Part shown: positions 12,301-23,610 of the stretch, piece after piece
How positions within the stretch are numbered: position 1 is the stretch's first letter
How the letters are laid out: each line of letters opens with the position of its first letter
Assembly: GCF_029227915.1 (NCBI RefSeq)
Contig: NC_079885.1
Location: 9,610,001 to 9,674,000 of the forward strand
DNA length: 64,000 bases
Origin: Hydractinia symbiolongicarpus
Lineage: Eukaryota; Cnidaria; Hydrozoa; Anthoathecata; Hydractiniidae
Direction of reading: 5' to 3'
Notes under the pieces: generated by a model
The model's input: the letters and a program-made list of their open reading frames with translations, nothing else
Database searches by the model: none
Told to the model about the DNA's origin: nothing
Program-made: the position numbers and the translations under genes

Positions 12301-15300
12301 CGAGAGCACTACTGCAAACACAGAAATAGGTGATTACTTAAAGCTGTTTAATGATAAATGTCACGATTTTTCTCTATAAACAAGGCACAGAATAGCTTCA
12401 TACCAAATTTCGCTTTGTTGCTTAGAAATTGAAAAATCAGAAATAAAGTAATTTTCATTATTTTACATTAAGGTGGCAGTAACCCTTTTTTAGCTGTCCA
12501 AATAGCTGAATTATTTACTCAGTGTTTTATTTATACCATTTTTTTTTTACTATTTCCTAAAAATATAGGCCTTAATACATACTTAATACATCATCAGCTT
12601 CTGTTTTTAAATGAACCTTTGGTTAACCCTGTTAAATCAGTGAGTTTTTTTGTTAATTTATATTTTTTTAACAATAGCCTTTTTTTCAAAAGATTCTTTG
12701 TTAGCATTCCCTGCTGCATCGAACGCTGTTAAAAGAAAAATATTACGACTAAAAAGATTTCCGCACACTGTATCAAATGCATGGTTCACCAAACATGTCT
12801 GAAAATTTTAAATAAAAATGCTATCAAAAGTTAAATTTCGTGTAGTGTAGCATAATCAAGATTGTCTTAAATTTCTACATAATACGCCATCTTTGTTGTT
12901 ATTAACATTTCTCTTTAATAATTACGTCATTTCTTTTGTCATTTCTACAATTTCACAAGTGCGTAGACTTAAACTATATTTGGCAGAACTAATTAATTAT
13001 TCATGAATTTTATTTGAAAGAGAAATTGTTGAGGCTGAATATTTTTGGTGAAAGATAATAGTATTTTAGCTATAAAATCGTGACAAGTGTGTTATAACAG
13101 AAAAAATATAGATATATAGTCTGAAAATAACCTTTCATAACTAATTATGTAAATAGGTTACTGCTACCTTAAATGAAAATTACGAGAAAATTCACTAACC
13201 TGTGTAATAACATAGTGTTCAGAATGTCTTCTATACAAGCTTGTTATACCCTGCAGAAGTCTCTGTATATATTCTTCTAGTTTTTCCTTAGACATCAAAT
13301 GTGCCATGTGGCCAAATGCTTCAACTGTGGCCAAACGAACCTAGATAGTATGGCTTACAATTTAAATACTTGATAATCAGTGCACACATATGTCTAAAAA
13401 ATAACTTAATATATTTAAATTATGTTGTTACTTCTTACATTCATATATGTGATGCTCTCTAGGAAAATTGACCACATCTCTTTTTGTAGTAAAAAATACG
13501 AAATACGGAAATTTCGTATTAAAAAATACGGATTTTGCATTTTAAAAATACACATATTTTTTAAAATACGAAATAGAAATAGAACATACAAAATTCTATT
13601 AAAAAAAAAACATACAAAATTCTTTTTTTAAAAAATAGAACATACGAAATTCGTATTTTTAAAAAATGTTACGTGTATTAAGTGAGTGGTTTAATAAACT
13701 GAATAAAATTACTTACAAGTTTGTTTTTAATAGGTTTTTAATTGGCTCAATGATTTCACAGGGACTTTTTTTCTTCACTTTAGAATGAAATACGGCAACT
13801 TTAGAGCTTCGCAGGGACGTTTTCTTGTCATTTTAGAAGGAAATACGGCAACTTTAAAACTTCATATACACATTTTCTTGTCATTGTAGAACGGCCAGCT
13901 ATGCAGATCAAGACAGAATGGGTAGTGGAGGCTATTAGAAATTGAAGATTGGCAAGGCTGTAGGAGTATCAGGTATTGTTGCAGAGATGGTAAAAGCATC
14001 TGGATATATCGGAGTTGAGCTTATTACAAGTCTTGCTAACCAGATTATAAAGGAAGGCGCTATTTCGAGTGAGTGGCAGTCGAGTGTAATAGTGAATTGT
14101 TTCAAGGGAAAGGGTGATGCATTAGAAAGGGGTAACTATAGAGGTTTGAAGTTGGTTGATCAAGTAATGAAAGTTATTGAAAGAGTGATTGATAAGTTAC
14201 TTAGAGAAAGAATTGATATAGATAAGATGCAATTTGGTTTTGTTCCAGGGCGTGGCACTACGGATGCAATATTTTTACTCAGACAGCTTCAGGAAAAGTA
14301 TTTAGGAAAGAGAAAGAATCTCTATTTTACCTTTGTAGATTTAGAGAAAGCTTTTGATAGAGTGCCACGTAAAGTTATTTGGTGGGCTATGAGAAAATTA
14401 GGTGTGGATGAGTGGGTAGTTACGATGGTACAGTCTATGTACAGCAATGCTAGAAGTCGTGTCAGGATTAACAATTCACTTAGTGATGAATTTAGTGTAA
14501 ATGTTGGTGTACATCAGGGTTCTGTACTTAGCCCTTTGTTGTTTGTTCTAGTCTTAGAAGCCCTGTCGATGGAGTTCAGAACAGGTTGTCCATGGTAGTT
14601 ATTGTATGCAGATGATTTGGTTCTCATAGCAGAGTCGATGGAAGAATTAGTTGAAAAGTTTGAGAAGTGGAAGAAATGACTAGAAGAGAAAGGGCTAAAG
14701 GTAAACACAGCAAAGTCTAAAGTCATGATTAGTAGCATTGCAGCCAAGTGTGACCTTGCAGTTGGAAAGTGGCCTTGTGGAGTTTGCAGGAAAGGGGTTG
14801 GTAGTAACTCAATTTTTTGTCAGACTTGCAAGCATTGGGTACATAAGAAGTGCAGTAGTATTAGTGGAAGGTTAAGAGCTGACATTCAGTTTGTATGCAA
14901 GCATTGCAAATGTGAGATTATAGAGAATGAAGTATTTCCAGCTTTAATGATGTACAACAGTGGCTCGTTAGAGATAGTTAAGAACTTCTGTTACTTAGGT
15001 GATATGTTGGGCAATGAAGGGGGTGTTGGAAGAAGTGTTACTTGCAGGATAGGTTCTGCTTGGAAAAAGTTCAGAGAGTTACTTCCTTTGTTGACTAGCA
15101 GAGTCCTGTCAATTGAGGTAAAAGGTAGGTTGTATGAGGCCTGTGTAAGAAGTGTTATGTTGTACGGTAGTGAGACATGGGCAGTGAAGCAGGAAGATCT
15201 TGACCGTTTAGAAAGGAATGATATGAGAATGGTTAGGTGGATGTGTAATGCCAGTATGAGAGACAGAAAGAGTTCAGATGAGCTAAGAAGCAGGCTAAGT

Positions 15301-18300
15301 CTCCATAGAATTAAAGATGGTAACCAGATAAGAAGATTGAATTGGCTGGGGTACTTGGAAAGAATGGAGGAGGATAATTGGGTAAGAAAGTGTAAAGACT
15401 TGATAGTTCCTGGGGCAAAGCCCAGAGGCAGACCGAGAAAGACTTGGCAGGAGGTTATAAGGACAGACTTGATACAGAGAAAGTTGAGATCTAACACAGT
15501 CTAGATCAGATTGGAAGAGGGTCATTATTATACCCCATCCAACCCATGCTAGCATGGAAAACGGACGTTAAGCCGAGAATGATGATAATGATGATGATGA
15601 TACGGTTACGATTATGATTACGGCAACTTTTTAAGAAAAGACAAGTTTATATTTCACAAGTTAAATTGGTTTTTAATTAGTTCATTTATTTCAAAATTCG
15701 TTTCAATAATGCGTCATGTACCTTTAGCATTGTCTTACTTTCGATATTTTGACAATCGTATCAAATCGTTTCAAACGTTTTTTTTACAATATTGTTTCAA
15801 AATCGTTTCATTTTTCGTATTAAATTATATAATCGGTTCGTGCAAAAAAATTAAAAAATTTAATTCGATTCATAATACGATTATTATACAATGTAAAAAA
15901 ATAATGAAACATTTCCTATATAATGAAAATTGTTTCAATTCAAAAATGAAAAGATCTCAGGGACGATCCCTTACTTTTTTATATGTTTTCGAATTTTAAA
16001 TCTACAGCGTATTTTTATAAATGCGTATTTTTTGAAATACTTATTTTTTAATACGAATTTCGTATTTTCAAATATACGAAATTTGTATTAAAAAATACAT
16101 TTATTTTTAAATATGAATTCCGTATTTTTAAAAATACAAAATACGCAATTCTATTTTTTAAAAGTACGAATTAAAAATAGAAGTGGTTGATTTTCCTAGA
16201 GAGCATCCCATATATTCAAACAAAAATGCGTTAGGATAAACAAAATTAATTTTACTAGCATATACTCTTCGAGAGAAGCGCTCAATTAATGAGTCACCAT
16301 ATTACAACAATTTACTTAAACTATTCCACACAAAGTTGTTTCCAAGTATAAAAAATCAGATATCTACCCTAGCTTCTTTTGATGAGGTAAGCCACACAGT
16401 AAACATGATTTCAAATGCTGTAAATATTTCTCCATAGAATCGATCTTTTGCAATATCAGGGTAGGGTGCACTTTCCAAGTTTGCACAATAATCTAAAATT
16501 GCTTCACTGAATGATCCAATACCTAAAATAGTACAAAAATACTTTTTCTTAAGATCTAATTCACAACATTTCCAGTGTGGAACTGAAAATTTTAACTTGA
16601 GATGTCGCACAAAAATCAGGAATTTCTGGTGAACAGAAGTTTAGAGCCTTTCATGAAAGAACAACAAATCCGTCTTAGCTTAATACATTGAACCTGTACC
16701 ACTGATATGATACTGCACATACATACTAAACTTTACAATAAAATTAATAAATCTTACATTTTGCAAAAACCCAACGTATATTGTCAGCCTTTGCCATGCC
16801 AAGCATCGACAACATTCTGCTAAATATGTCTTTTAAAAATGGAACTACACCAAAAACTAAAAAGACAATTGAAAACAGTCATTAAATTAACACTAGTAGT
16901 ATTACTACAGCACACAGTTAATACATTATTGATTTTCCTAAGAGTTTCTGTTCACTGGGACTTTGCAAGTTTTTATATTCGTGTTGTAGAAAGATAAAAA
17001 GTTAAACTTCCTATAAAAGGAATAACACTGTTGGCTACAACTATAAAAAGTCTGAACCCGCAACACCCTCCAAGAAAATTTAAAACTGGCATGTTCAGCA
17101 ACATGTCGGTCATGTTGTGTCACCCCTAAACACTGGCAAACATGGAAGATTTTGGAAACATATTTTAAAAAAATTGTAAAGTAACCCTTAATGAACATTA
17201 AGTTAATAAATATATTTGGAATTAGCATCACTTAAAGTCTTATGGGATGAATAGTTTTTTTTAAATTTTGATGTGCAGTTACATCATAAGCTGTGCGTTC
17301 AGCATATGCACATCTAAAAAATAGGCCTTTCCAGCCTATCAGCTGCTGATTTTAGCAAAAAAATGGGACACGTTAATTTTGGAGAGTGATGTGTAATGTG
17401 CAGAATATTCACCCAATATTGTTACTTTTTCTCAGTATTAATTTTCTCAATTTAACCAACAGTACTTACCATTTTCCTTTGCCATATTTGCCATAGTGAG
17501 AATGACAAAGTAATGTGGCAATGTCCCAGGTATAATCTTCTGCAACATCTCAACCATTACCTCTTGACTGAAATTTGCACCTAATGCAACTAATACGTTG
17601 GAAGCAGCAGTTTGCCATTCCGGAACTATGTCCTGAAAATCCATCACTATTTTTATTAGACTTTGTTACATCATCAAAAAAATTAATAAAGGAAACATAA
17701 AAACATTGTATACCTTCGATTTTGTTAATTCGTTTGAGGCCAACAAAATCAGTTCTTTGGAAAGATCTAAGGAGATGTTTGAACCTGTATCTTTTATAAT
17801 TTTTGTCATCATGTCAAGAAGTAGGACACGGTGGCCTTGAACCAGCTAAACATAAAAAAATATGTATGCTACGCTGTCAAAAGCAAGCAAATTCGTTTGA
17901 AATGCCTTAAAATTCATGTTGCACGAAATTTATAAATTTGCTTCAGGTGTAACTGATACCAACCTTCTGATGTTTCTGTAAATAGATATTGCATGAGCTT
18001 AGGACAAGTTCTGGTTGTTTTTTTCCAAGATTGTGTAGGGCTGTTGTCATGTCATGACGTACATCAGATTTTTTGTCGTAAGCAGCATCAATTAATGCCA
18101 AAACTAAATCTAAAACAAAAATTAAAGCAAAGGCAATTTAATTAGTTGTTCTACAGGCAGCAAAGATTTTTTTGGGTTCCAAAGAAAATATACAGTTGGC
18201 ACAAAAAATTGCATGCAAGAGAGCATGCAACATTAAAAAATAAAAATTACAGAGCTAAATAATTAAATGGAGTATTCCTTTGTTTCGTGTGGGAAACAAA

Positions 18301-21300
18301 CATAATGCAAACTTTTAAGACATGAAAATTCAACCTTTATACAAAGAGGTTGTAAGCAGAGTCTTTAATTAAATGAGAAGTAACGATTGATAACAAGTTG
18401 TGCTTAAAATGTTCATTATTATTTGAATATAAATTGTGGTAGATCAAGATATTTAGATCAAAGTAGCCCTACGATCACCGCCATGACAGTGTTTATGAGG
18501 ATTTTCTGTTTGGTAAAATACTAACTTGTGTCACATCTGCTGGATGTAAACAAATGCATTCCAAATAAACAAAACCAGGGAATGCTAAACTGTGCCTTCT
18601 GTGATTGTCTAAGGTAATTTTATTTATCATATTGTGAAATAAATACCTTAATCAGAATAAAATAATTTTTCACCGTTACAAATATAGTTTCAAATTTTTA
18701 AACATGTGGAAAAAATAAGTATAATGCAAATTCTGCTTTTTTATACAATTTTCTTGTTTTATTTTTGTATTAAATATCTTGAAAGACAACAGGTGCTTCA
18801 TTTAATTTGTTAGAATTGAAAATAAAACTTTAAATGATTATGCACAATAGAGTGTACTGAAATTAATTTTGTGATTGCAAAATAAAACAAAAACAGTCTC
18901 AAGGCTTTTTCTCATTTACTTACTTTCGCATATGTTAAATTGTAAAAAAATATTATTTTTTTACGACAATGTCATTCTTATAATAATACGGAGATTGTGT
19001 TTGTCTGTGTGTCTGTAACAGGCATAGTGGGTGTGTTTATTTTCCTCTGATATCGCCGAAACGTATGTCTCAAATGTCAAATTTTCTAACGTTACAGCAG
19101 AACGTCAATGCATTTAGACTGACGTCAATTTGTTCAGGAAGATTGGTGAAGCCATTGCATAGTACTTAAAATTTTGAGGCCAAATAACTTGGAAGTGACG
19201 TGGTGACGTCAATAATTTTTCACCGCGTGGGTAACTAGGGACCACCTGGGAACAATTTGGGTAAGTTTCCCAAAACCTGGTCCTCCAAATCCGTTTCTGA
19301 ATGAACGAGTTGATGACGTCATCAAAAAACCTTTAAACCCTAATATCTCTGCAATGTTTGTCAAAAGTACATGATCCTATACATTGTCTTGATCACTGTT
19401 TTATGATCTTTTTGATGAAGTCAACAGGTATACAATTATCTAAAAAAAATTTTTAGGTTTTAATGGGCCATTGCTGACATCAGCAAAATTTTTAAACCCT
19501 TACATCTCATTAACCGCTCATCAAAAGCACATGATCATAAACATTTTCTTGATCAGCAGTTTAAGCTCTACGCAATAGACACAATGTGAAAACAAGCTTC
19601 TAAAATATTTTTTTGTGGATGGGTTGCTGCCAACATCAAAATTTAAATAACGCTTCCTTTTCACTTTTATCCTGCCTCAGTGGATATTTCCATGGGCTTT
19701 ATGAACTAGTTGTAAATAATTGTATATTAACTAAATATAAAACAACAAGTTGTCCAAACTATAAGCTAGTATTGAAGTCTTTTACGGTTTTACTGTCTGA
19801 AAATGTCTGAAAAAATTTAATATTGTTTTAACCTTACAATATTGTCGGTTATTTTTTAACATGGTGAAATTTTTGTCTCTTTCTTTTTAACGTAATCCGA
19901 TAATTCATTGTCAGTTCTTTTTTGCATAGAGCACACTAAAATGATTTGCTTTTGGTAATAGGGCAGTATGGCGGGTATCATTTGTTATTTGTTGTTGGTG
20001 TTATTGAAATGTAATTCAGCACCTAGTGCCTAGGAATTTATTATCAAAAGGCGTTGAAATATTAAAAAAATGTTACAATTAAACGTTGATAATTCATTTT
20101 ATTTTTTTTTTCTTTATCTTCGCTACTTTCAAACAACAGGTGACCACGTAAGATATAAAAGAATAAAATAAAATACAATAATAATAAGCTATAACCTCTA
20201 TATTGCTGCCATTAATTTTATCACAAACACTGTGACAGGGTGACCACTAATAAAATGAGAAGAAAAGTAATGATATGAAGGAGAGTTAAGGAGACAAATT
20301 GACATTTTTTAAGGATATTTTGCTGTGAACAAGAATGAAAAAAATAAAAAATAAGGATAATTAAGGAGAAAACCAATTTTAGTTCTCTATCTTTAATGTT
20401 ACATCATACTATGTTCTATTATACAAATACAAGAAAACCCTGGGAACGAGTTTGGATTAAATTTTGTTTATGTAGGCGTCTAGTTTTTATCTTTACTTCA
20501 TTAAGTTAACTATCACAATCTCTGCATATGAACCATTTTTTTAATGTTTTAAAAACAAACCTTCACACTATGAAATACAAAAATCAGAAGCGTATTGAAA
20601 TATGTTTTTTTAAAATTGAAATTGAAAAACATTACCTACGTGACAGCATGCGAAGAGTAGAGAACTTAGGTTAGTAAAAGGAGACATAAAACTGATTTTG
20701 TTACAAAAACAGAAACTTTGTTTTCCAAAAATTTTCATAAAAATGATGTTTAAATCGTCTGTTAAGAAAAGCAATAATGTTTCTTTATGCTATAAATTAG
20801 GAAAGATAAAAATATATTTACTCACTTCAATATATTGCAATGCATCATGCGCATCTATTCGGAACTTGTAGGTTAACGCAATTAAAATTTTAGGACAAAA
20901 AAGCTATTGTGTATCGATTGTGTTACGCATACCGTATTTGCCGGTATATAACCAGCGGGTTTTAAGTTGATTTTTACGACTTCCACTGTTGCAATCACAT
21001 TGAGCAAATTGAAATGATTTGCTTCTGGTAATAGAGCAATATAGCAGGTATCATTTTAGGTTTAATTGACATGTATTTCACAACCTAGTGCCCAGGACTT
21101 AATTATTAATTCCTGTTAAAAATATTGAATAATGTTAAAATTAAAGTATAGGTGATAATTTTCTTTTTTTTTTATCTTCGCTACCTTCAAGCAACAGATG
21201 GCCACTGAAAATATGAAAAATAAATATAAAATACAATTAATAAGACACACACAACTATCTCCTCCTCATTGCCGCCATTTATTTTATCATGCACACTCTG

Positions 21301-22413
21301 ATAGCTGAGATATAAATGGATAACGGACTTATATAAACATTAGAAAAGAACGTTCCGTACATCTCTGTTACAGACAATCCGTGATAATTATTATGCTGTT
21401 TATTTTTATGCCAAAAAAACTTAAATATACATAAAAAACAGAAATTTTACTTTAGGTTTATAACCTGATAGCGTGTTTTTTTTTTTATTTGTTTGTTTGT
21501 TTAATCACAGGAAGCAAGAGTTATCATAGGCTGAAACTAATGTTTATTATTATGCAAAAAAAACCTTAAATATACATAAAAAACAGAGATTTTACTTTAG
21601 GTTTATAACCTGACAGCGTGTTTTTTTTATTTGTTTGTTTGTTTAATCACAGGAAGCATGAGTTATTATAGGCTGAAACTAATGTTTACAAATAAAAAGA
21701 AAATGGCATTGTACTGTTGGCATTAGCAAAAGATCGACTTGTTCAAATTAATTTTAATTCATTATTATTTCAGCAATCGGAGACAAGGAAGTTAAGACTG
21801 AGAGAGTCGCTAGTTCAGACACTCGGGTCTTGTGTTTGGAATTTACGAGTTTAAATGTCCCCCACTTGTCTAAAGCATAAAAAAAAAAATGACACAGAAT
21901 ACACGCACATGTTTATAAAATGATTAGGGTAAGTAAAAATATGGTGAAATTTTTTCTTAGCACGATGCGGGTTATGCAAAGGTGCGGGTAAGTGAAACAC
22001 ATTGATTGAAATTTTATGGGGTTATACAAAGGTGCAGGCAACTCCCTAAAAAAGCTGAACTGCGGGTTATACAATGTGCAGGTTATATACCGGTAAATAC
22101 GGTAATGCACGATGTTTGATGTTAAGATACCTTTTTACAGTACTGTATCAATGTACACCCTTAACATTGCTGCAAGTAGTGCAGTGTGTTCTTCTGCAGC
22201 TCCAGTTCTAGGGATCACAGATTAAATATTGCTCACTGCCAGACAGTATGTTAATGATGTGAAAAGTGGCTTTACTTCTATTTTTGAATACTTCTATTTA
22301 CTAATTTAAATGATTTTGATTTGCATAATTTAGATTCAAGTTCTTAATTATGTGTATTAAAATAAAATCTTACCATCAACATGACCTCCTGTTTTACGAA
22401 TTGTTCGTTCCAT
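6399..22413 (-). CDS. MROH1: MROH1, maestro heat-like repeat protein 1, N-terminal 13 exons
   Basis: This is a HEAT-repeat solenoid protein; the human family member is about 1,640 residues and is linked to lysosome dynamics. Exons in coding order are 22,374-22,413, 17,964-18,109, 17,714-17,845, 17,470-17,632, 16,758-16,856, 16,368-16,522, 13,200-13,340, 9,877-9,969, 9,142-9,220, 8,915-9,028, 8,501-8,574, 7,919-8,038 and 6,399-6,509. All have GT/AG borders and matching phases, giving 489 codons. The start is the ATG at 22,413 (MERTIRKTGGHVDD). Segments recognisable against the human protein, by my recollection, include LALIDAAYDK, ILLASNELTKSKD, WQTAASNVLVALG, IIPGTLPHYF, VFGVVPFL, VRLATVEAFGHMAHLM, IIAMAHHDYL and MSTTIDVMEN. 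The remaining two thirds should continue left of 6,399, probably beyond the window. No frame damage was seen. Introns are heavily invaded by transposons. Confidence 0.93.
7222..7715. repeat. Imperfect inverted repeat, arms about 105 bp, in MROH1 intron
   Basis: The segment 7,222-7,325 (AAGGATTCCTGGATTGAAAA onwards to CTTTTTTCGTTCTCAAGATAT) matches the reverse complement of about 7,605-7,715 with scattered mismatches. The spacer is about 280 bp. It lies in the intron between exons 7,919-8,038 and 6,399-6,509. A related fragment (CTTTTCGTTCTCAAGATAT) recurs near 42,747. It could be a degenerate foldback element. Confidence 0.7.
10630..10765. repeat. Dispersed repeat family 1, diverged copy
   Basis: Contains TTGACCCAGCTTCAGGACCC, TGGTCCCTAGTTACTTA and TTTCCACGTTGTTTGGCCT, paralleling the blocks at 2,990 and 28,686. 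It lies in the MROH1 intron between exons 13,200-13,340 and 9,877-9,969, which otherwise shows no recognised element. Confidence 0.5.
13884..15602 (+). mobile_element. LINE copy 2, 5'-truncated, with 3' tail
   Basis: Homology with copy 1 starts at about 13,884 (TGTAGAA), as expected from incomplete reverse transcription. It ends after the stop codon at 15,504 with a short 3' UTR (ACCCATGCTAGCATGGAAAA) and a GATGATAATGATGATGATGAT-type tail. The same kind of 3' end is common in other invertebrate elements, by recollection. The copy sits inside the foldback element, so it arrived later. Confidence 0.9.
13905..15504 (+). pseudogene. LINE reverse transcriptase with embedded PHD-like zinc finger, nonsense-broken
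   Basis: This would encode the reverse transcriptase of the family. Visible motifs in order are GNYRGLKLVDQVMKVIERV, FGFVPGRGTTDAIF, FVDLEKAFDRVPRKVIWW, GVHQGSVLSPLLFVLVLEAL and YADDLVLIAESMEEL (palm catalytic aspartates). A cysteine/histidine cluster CGVC..FCQTC..WVHKKC..FVCKHC (about 14,776-14,913) fits a C4HC3 PHD-like finger between palm and thumb. The thumb/C-terminal part runs to RPRKTWQEVIRTDL. Breaks: a one-base loss near 13,938, a stop at 14,596-14,598 just before the YADD motif, and a TGA near 14,677. The 3' part is open at 14,725-15,504. It is a dead copy but less decayed than copy 1. Confidence 0.88.
18976..19290. repeat. Dispersed repeat family 1, longest copy
   Basis: Starts with a TAATAATACGGAGATTG..GTCTGTGTGTCTGTAAC segment and ends with GGTAACTAGGGACCACCTGG and TTGGGTAAGTTTCCCAAA. 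The latter is shared, inverted, with 2,990-3,060. It contains GTGACGTGGTGACGTCAAT. It lies in MROH1 intron 1; a further 250 bp to its right carries two TTTAAACCCT-containing half repeats. Confidence 0.7.
19930..20290 (+). repeat. Direct repeat with 21,010-21,310, left copy
   Basis: GATTTGCTTYTGGTAATAG, CACAACCTAGTGCC-like, TTATCTTCGCTAC and CAACAGRTGRCCAC occur in the same order here and at about 21,010-21,200, with roughly 1.06 kb between copies. The right copy lies inside the TA-flanked element at 20,932-22,102, so this may be a remnant of a related element. Confidence 0.7.
20932..22102. mobile_element. TIR DNA transposon, TA target duplication, non-autonomous
   Basis: The left end (20,932-20,953) and the reverse complement of the right end (22,081-22,102) match at 21 of 22 positions: CCGTATTT, G or A, CCGGTATATAACC. 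TA flanks both sides (20,930-20,931 and 22,103-22,104), as for Tc1/mariner-type insertions. Near the right end the phrase GCGGGTTAT-CAAAGGTGCGGG is iterated three times (about 21,967-22,085), possible subterminal binding sites. No transposase frame was found. It lies in MROH1 intron 1. Confidence 0.75.
21406..21690 (+). repeat. Two-copy tandem duplication, 145-bp period
   Basis: TTAAATATACATAAAAAACA begins at 21,421 and again at 21,566. It is followed in both by ACTTTAGGTTTATAACCTGA, a GTTT run and AATCACAGGAAGCA. The copies are almost identical, so the duplication is recent. It is internal to the TA-flanked element. Confidence 0.85.
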
Positions 22414-23610
22414 TCTTTATGACATCATTTATTTCTTGAATGAATTTTTTTCTGTTTATTTAATCCTGAAAATATATGAGCATTAATTAAAAAAGTCCTG
22501 GTTTTAACAGTTAAACATCAAAACAGTTTGGACAATCCTGAAAGCCAGAACTAAAAATACTTTCTGGAAAGAATTTTGCATTAATTTTTAAAGAAAATAT
22601 GGCTGTAATATAAGCTTGGCAGTATTGTATTTTATATGTTTTATATGTTAAGAAATAAATATATATATATATATAATTTGTTTACACACGTTGGTATAAA
22701 TTAATATCATTGGATAAATTTCAGTCGATCAACGAAAACTGGAAAGCAATGCCACTTTCGAATTCTACTGAATTCGACCACTAGGTCGACGTCAATAAAC
22801 AAAGATTATGCAATGTTCTATTTTTAGTAACATCAATGCGATAGACATAAACCGATTCCACCATAATTGAGTGGAAAACCAACTTAATGTGGCAAGGTCT
22901 TACAATTTTTACATGTTACATCACATCTGCCATGCAGTATGTCAGGATCATTAACTTTGGTAGGTTTTTTTGCTTAGGGATCAATCCTGCTTTTCTAAAA
23001 AATGTGTTGTTTATATACAACGTTTTACAGCCCAAAGGAAATCCAACAACTTTCCAACGCTCTAAAGTTTAGTGGTGGTCAAGTTTTAAAGTCAATCCAT
23101 CAACTCAAGGTGTCAGTTGGTATTGTTGGTATGATGATTAATAAGACAGTCTGCCTTCCTAGCTAGTGACACTTTTCTAATATGGTTCTTGCTAGTAACC
23201 TGGTTAAATTATTTGGGTTAAATAAGACTGCCTTGCGTACCCATATTTGTACACATGCCATGTTGGGCTAGACCTATCAAACTTCATTATTTAGGACCTG
23301 CAATTAACAGGCTTGGCTTAGCTAGATTAGATCCATTTTGTTTTTAACGTAAATAATCAATAATTTAAGCCAACTATTTTGTTACATTTTCATAGTGCAA
23401 AGCAGTTAAGATTAGCTCATTTAAATTGGATATTTATTAAGATAATACAAGTGTACTTCACCTTCACATTCATATAAGCTGTAAACAAATTCCACCCACC
23501 ACAATGGTGTTATTTTTCCGAACCCCTTACAACAGTTCATTTCAAACATTATTCTAATTTTAATTTCAAGTGGCAGTATCTTTGAATTGAACCTACATTA
23601 GAAACATCAG
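22414..23610. other. Upstream region of MROH1
   Basis: This would contain the promoter and 5' UTR of the minus-strand MROH1. A TA microsatellite lies at about 22,658-22,675. No core promoter element can be assigned with confidence and no other gene is seen. Confidence 0.4.

Larger units (their letters stand above)
13449..16208. mobile_element. Foldback/TIR element inside MROH1 intron, carrying a LINE
   Basis: The two ends are inverted copies: GTGATGCTCTCTAGGAAAAT at 13,449 and its reverse complement ending at 16,208, both running into long arrays of AAATACGAAATTCGTATT palindromes (13,490-13,670 and 16,010-16,175). CATATAT directly flanks both ends (13,442-13,448 and 16,209-16,215), a likely 7-bp (or imperfect 8-bp) target-site duplication. 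Inside are short repeats of TTCTTGTCATTTTAGAAGG and AATACGGCAACTTT, then the LINE copy at 13,884-15,602. No transposase was found, so the element is non-autonomous. Confidence 0.75.

Noticed and set aside
12640-12745. Minus-strand AG followed by an open stretch FDAAGNANKESFEKK
   Set aside because: There is no suitable donor site and no similarity to MROH1; it is probably chance.
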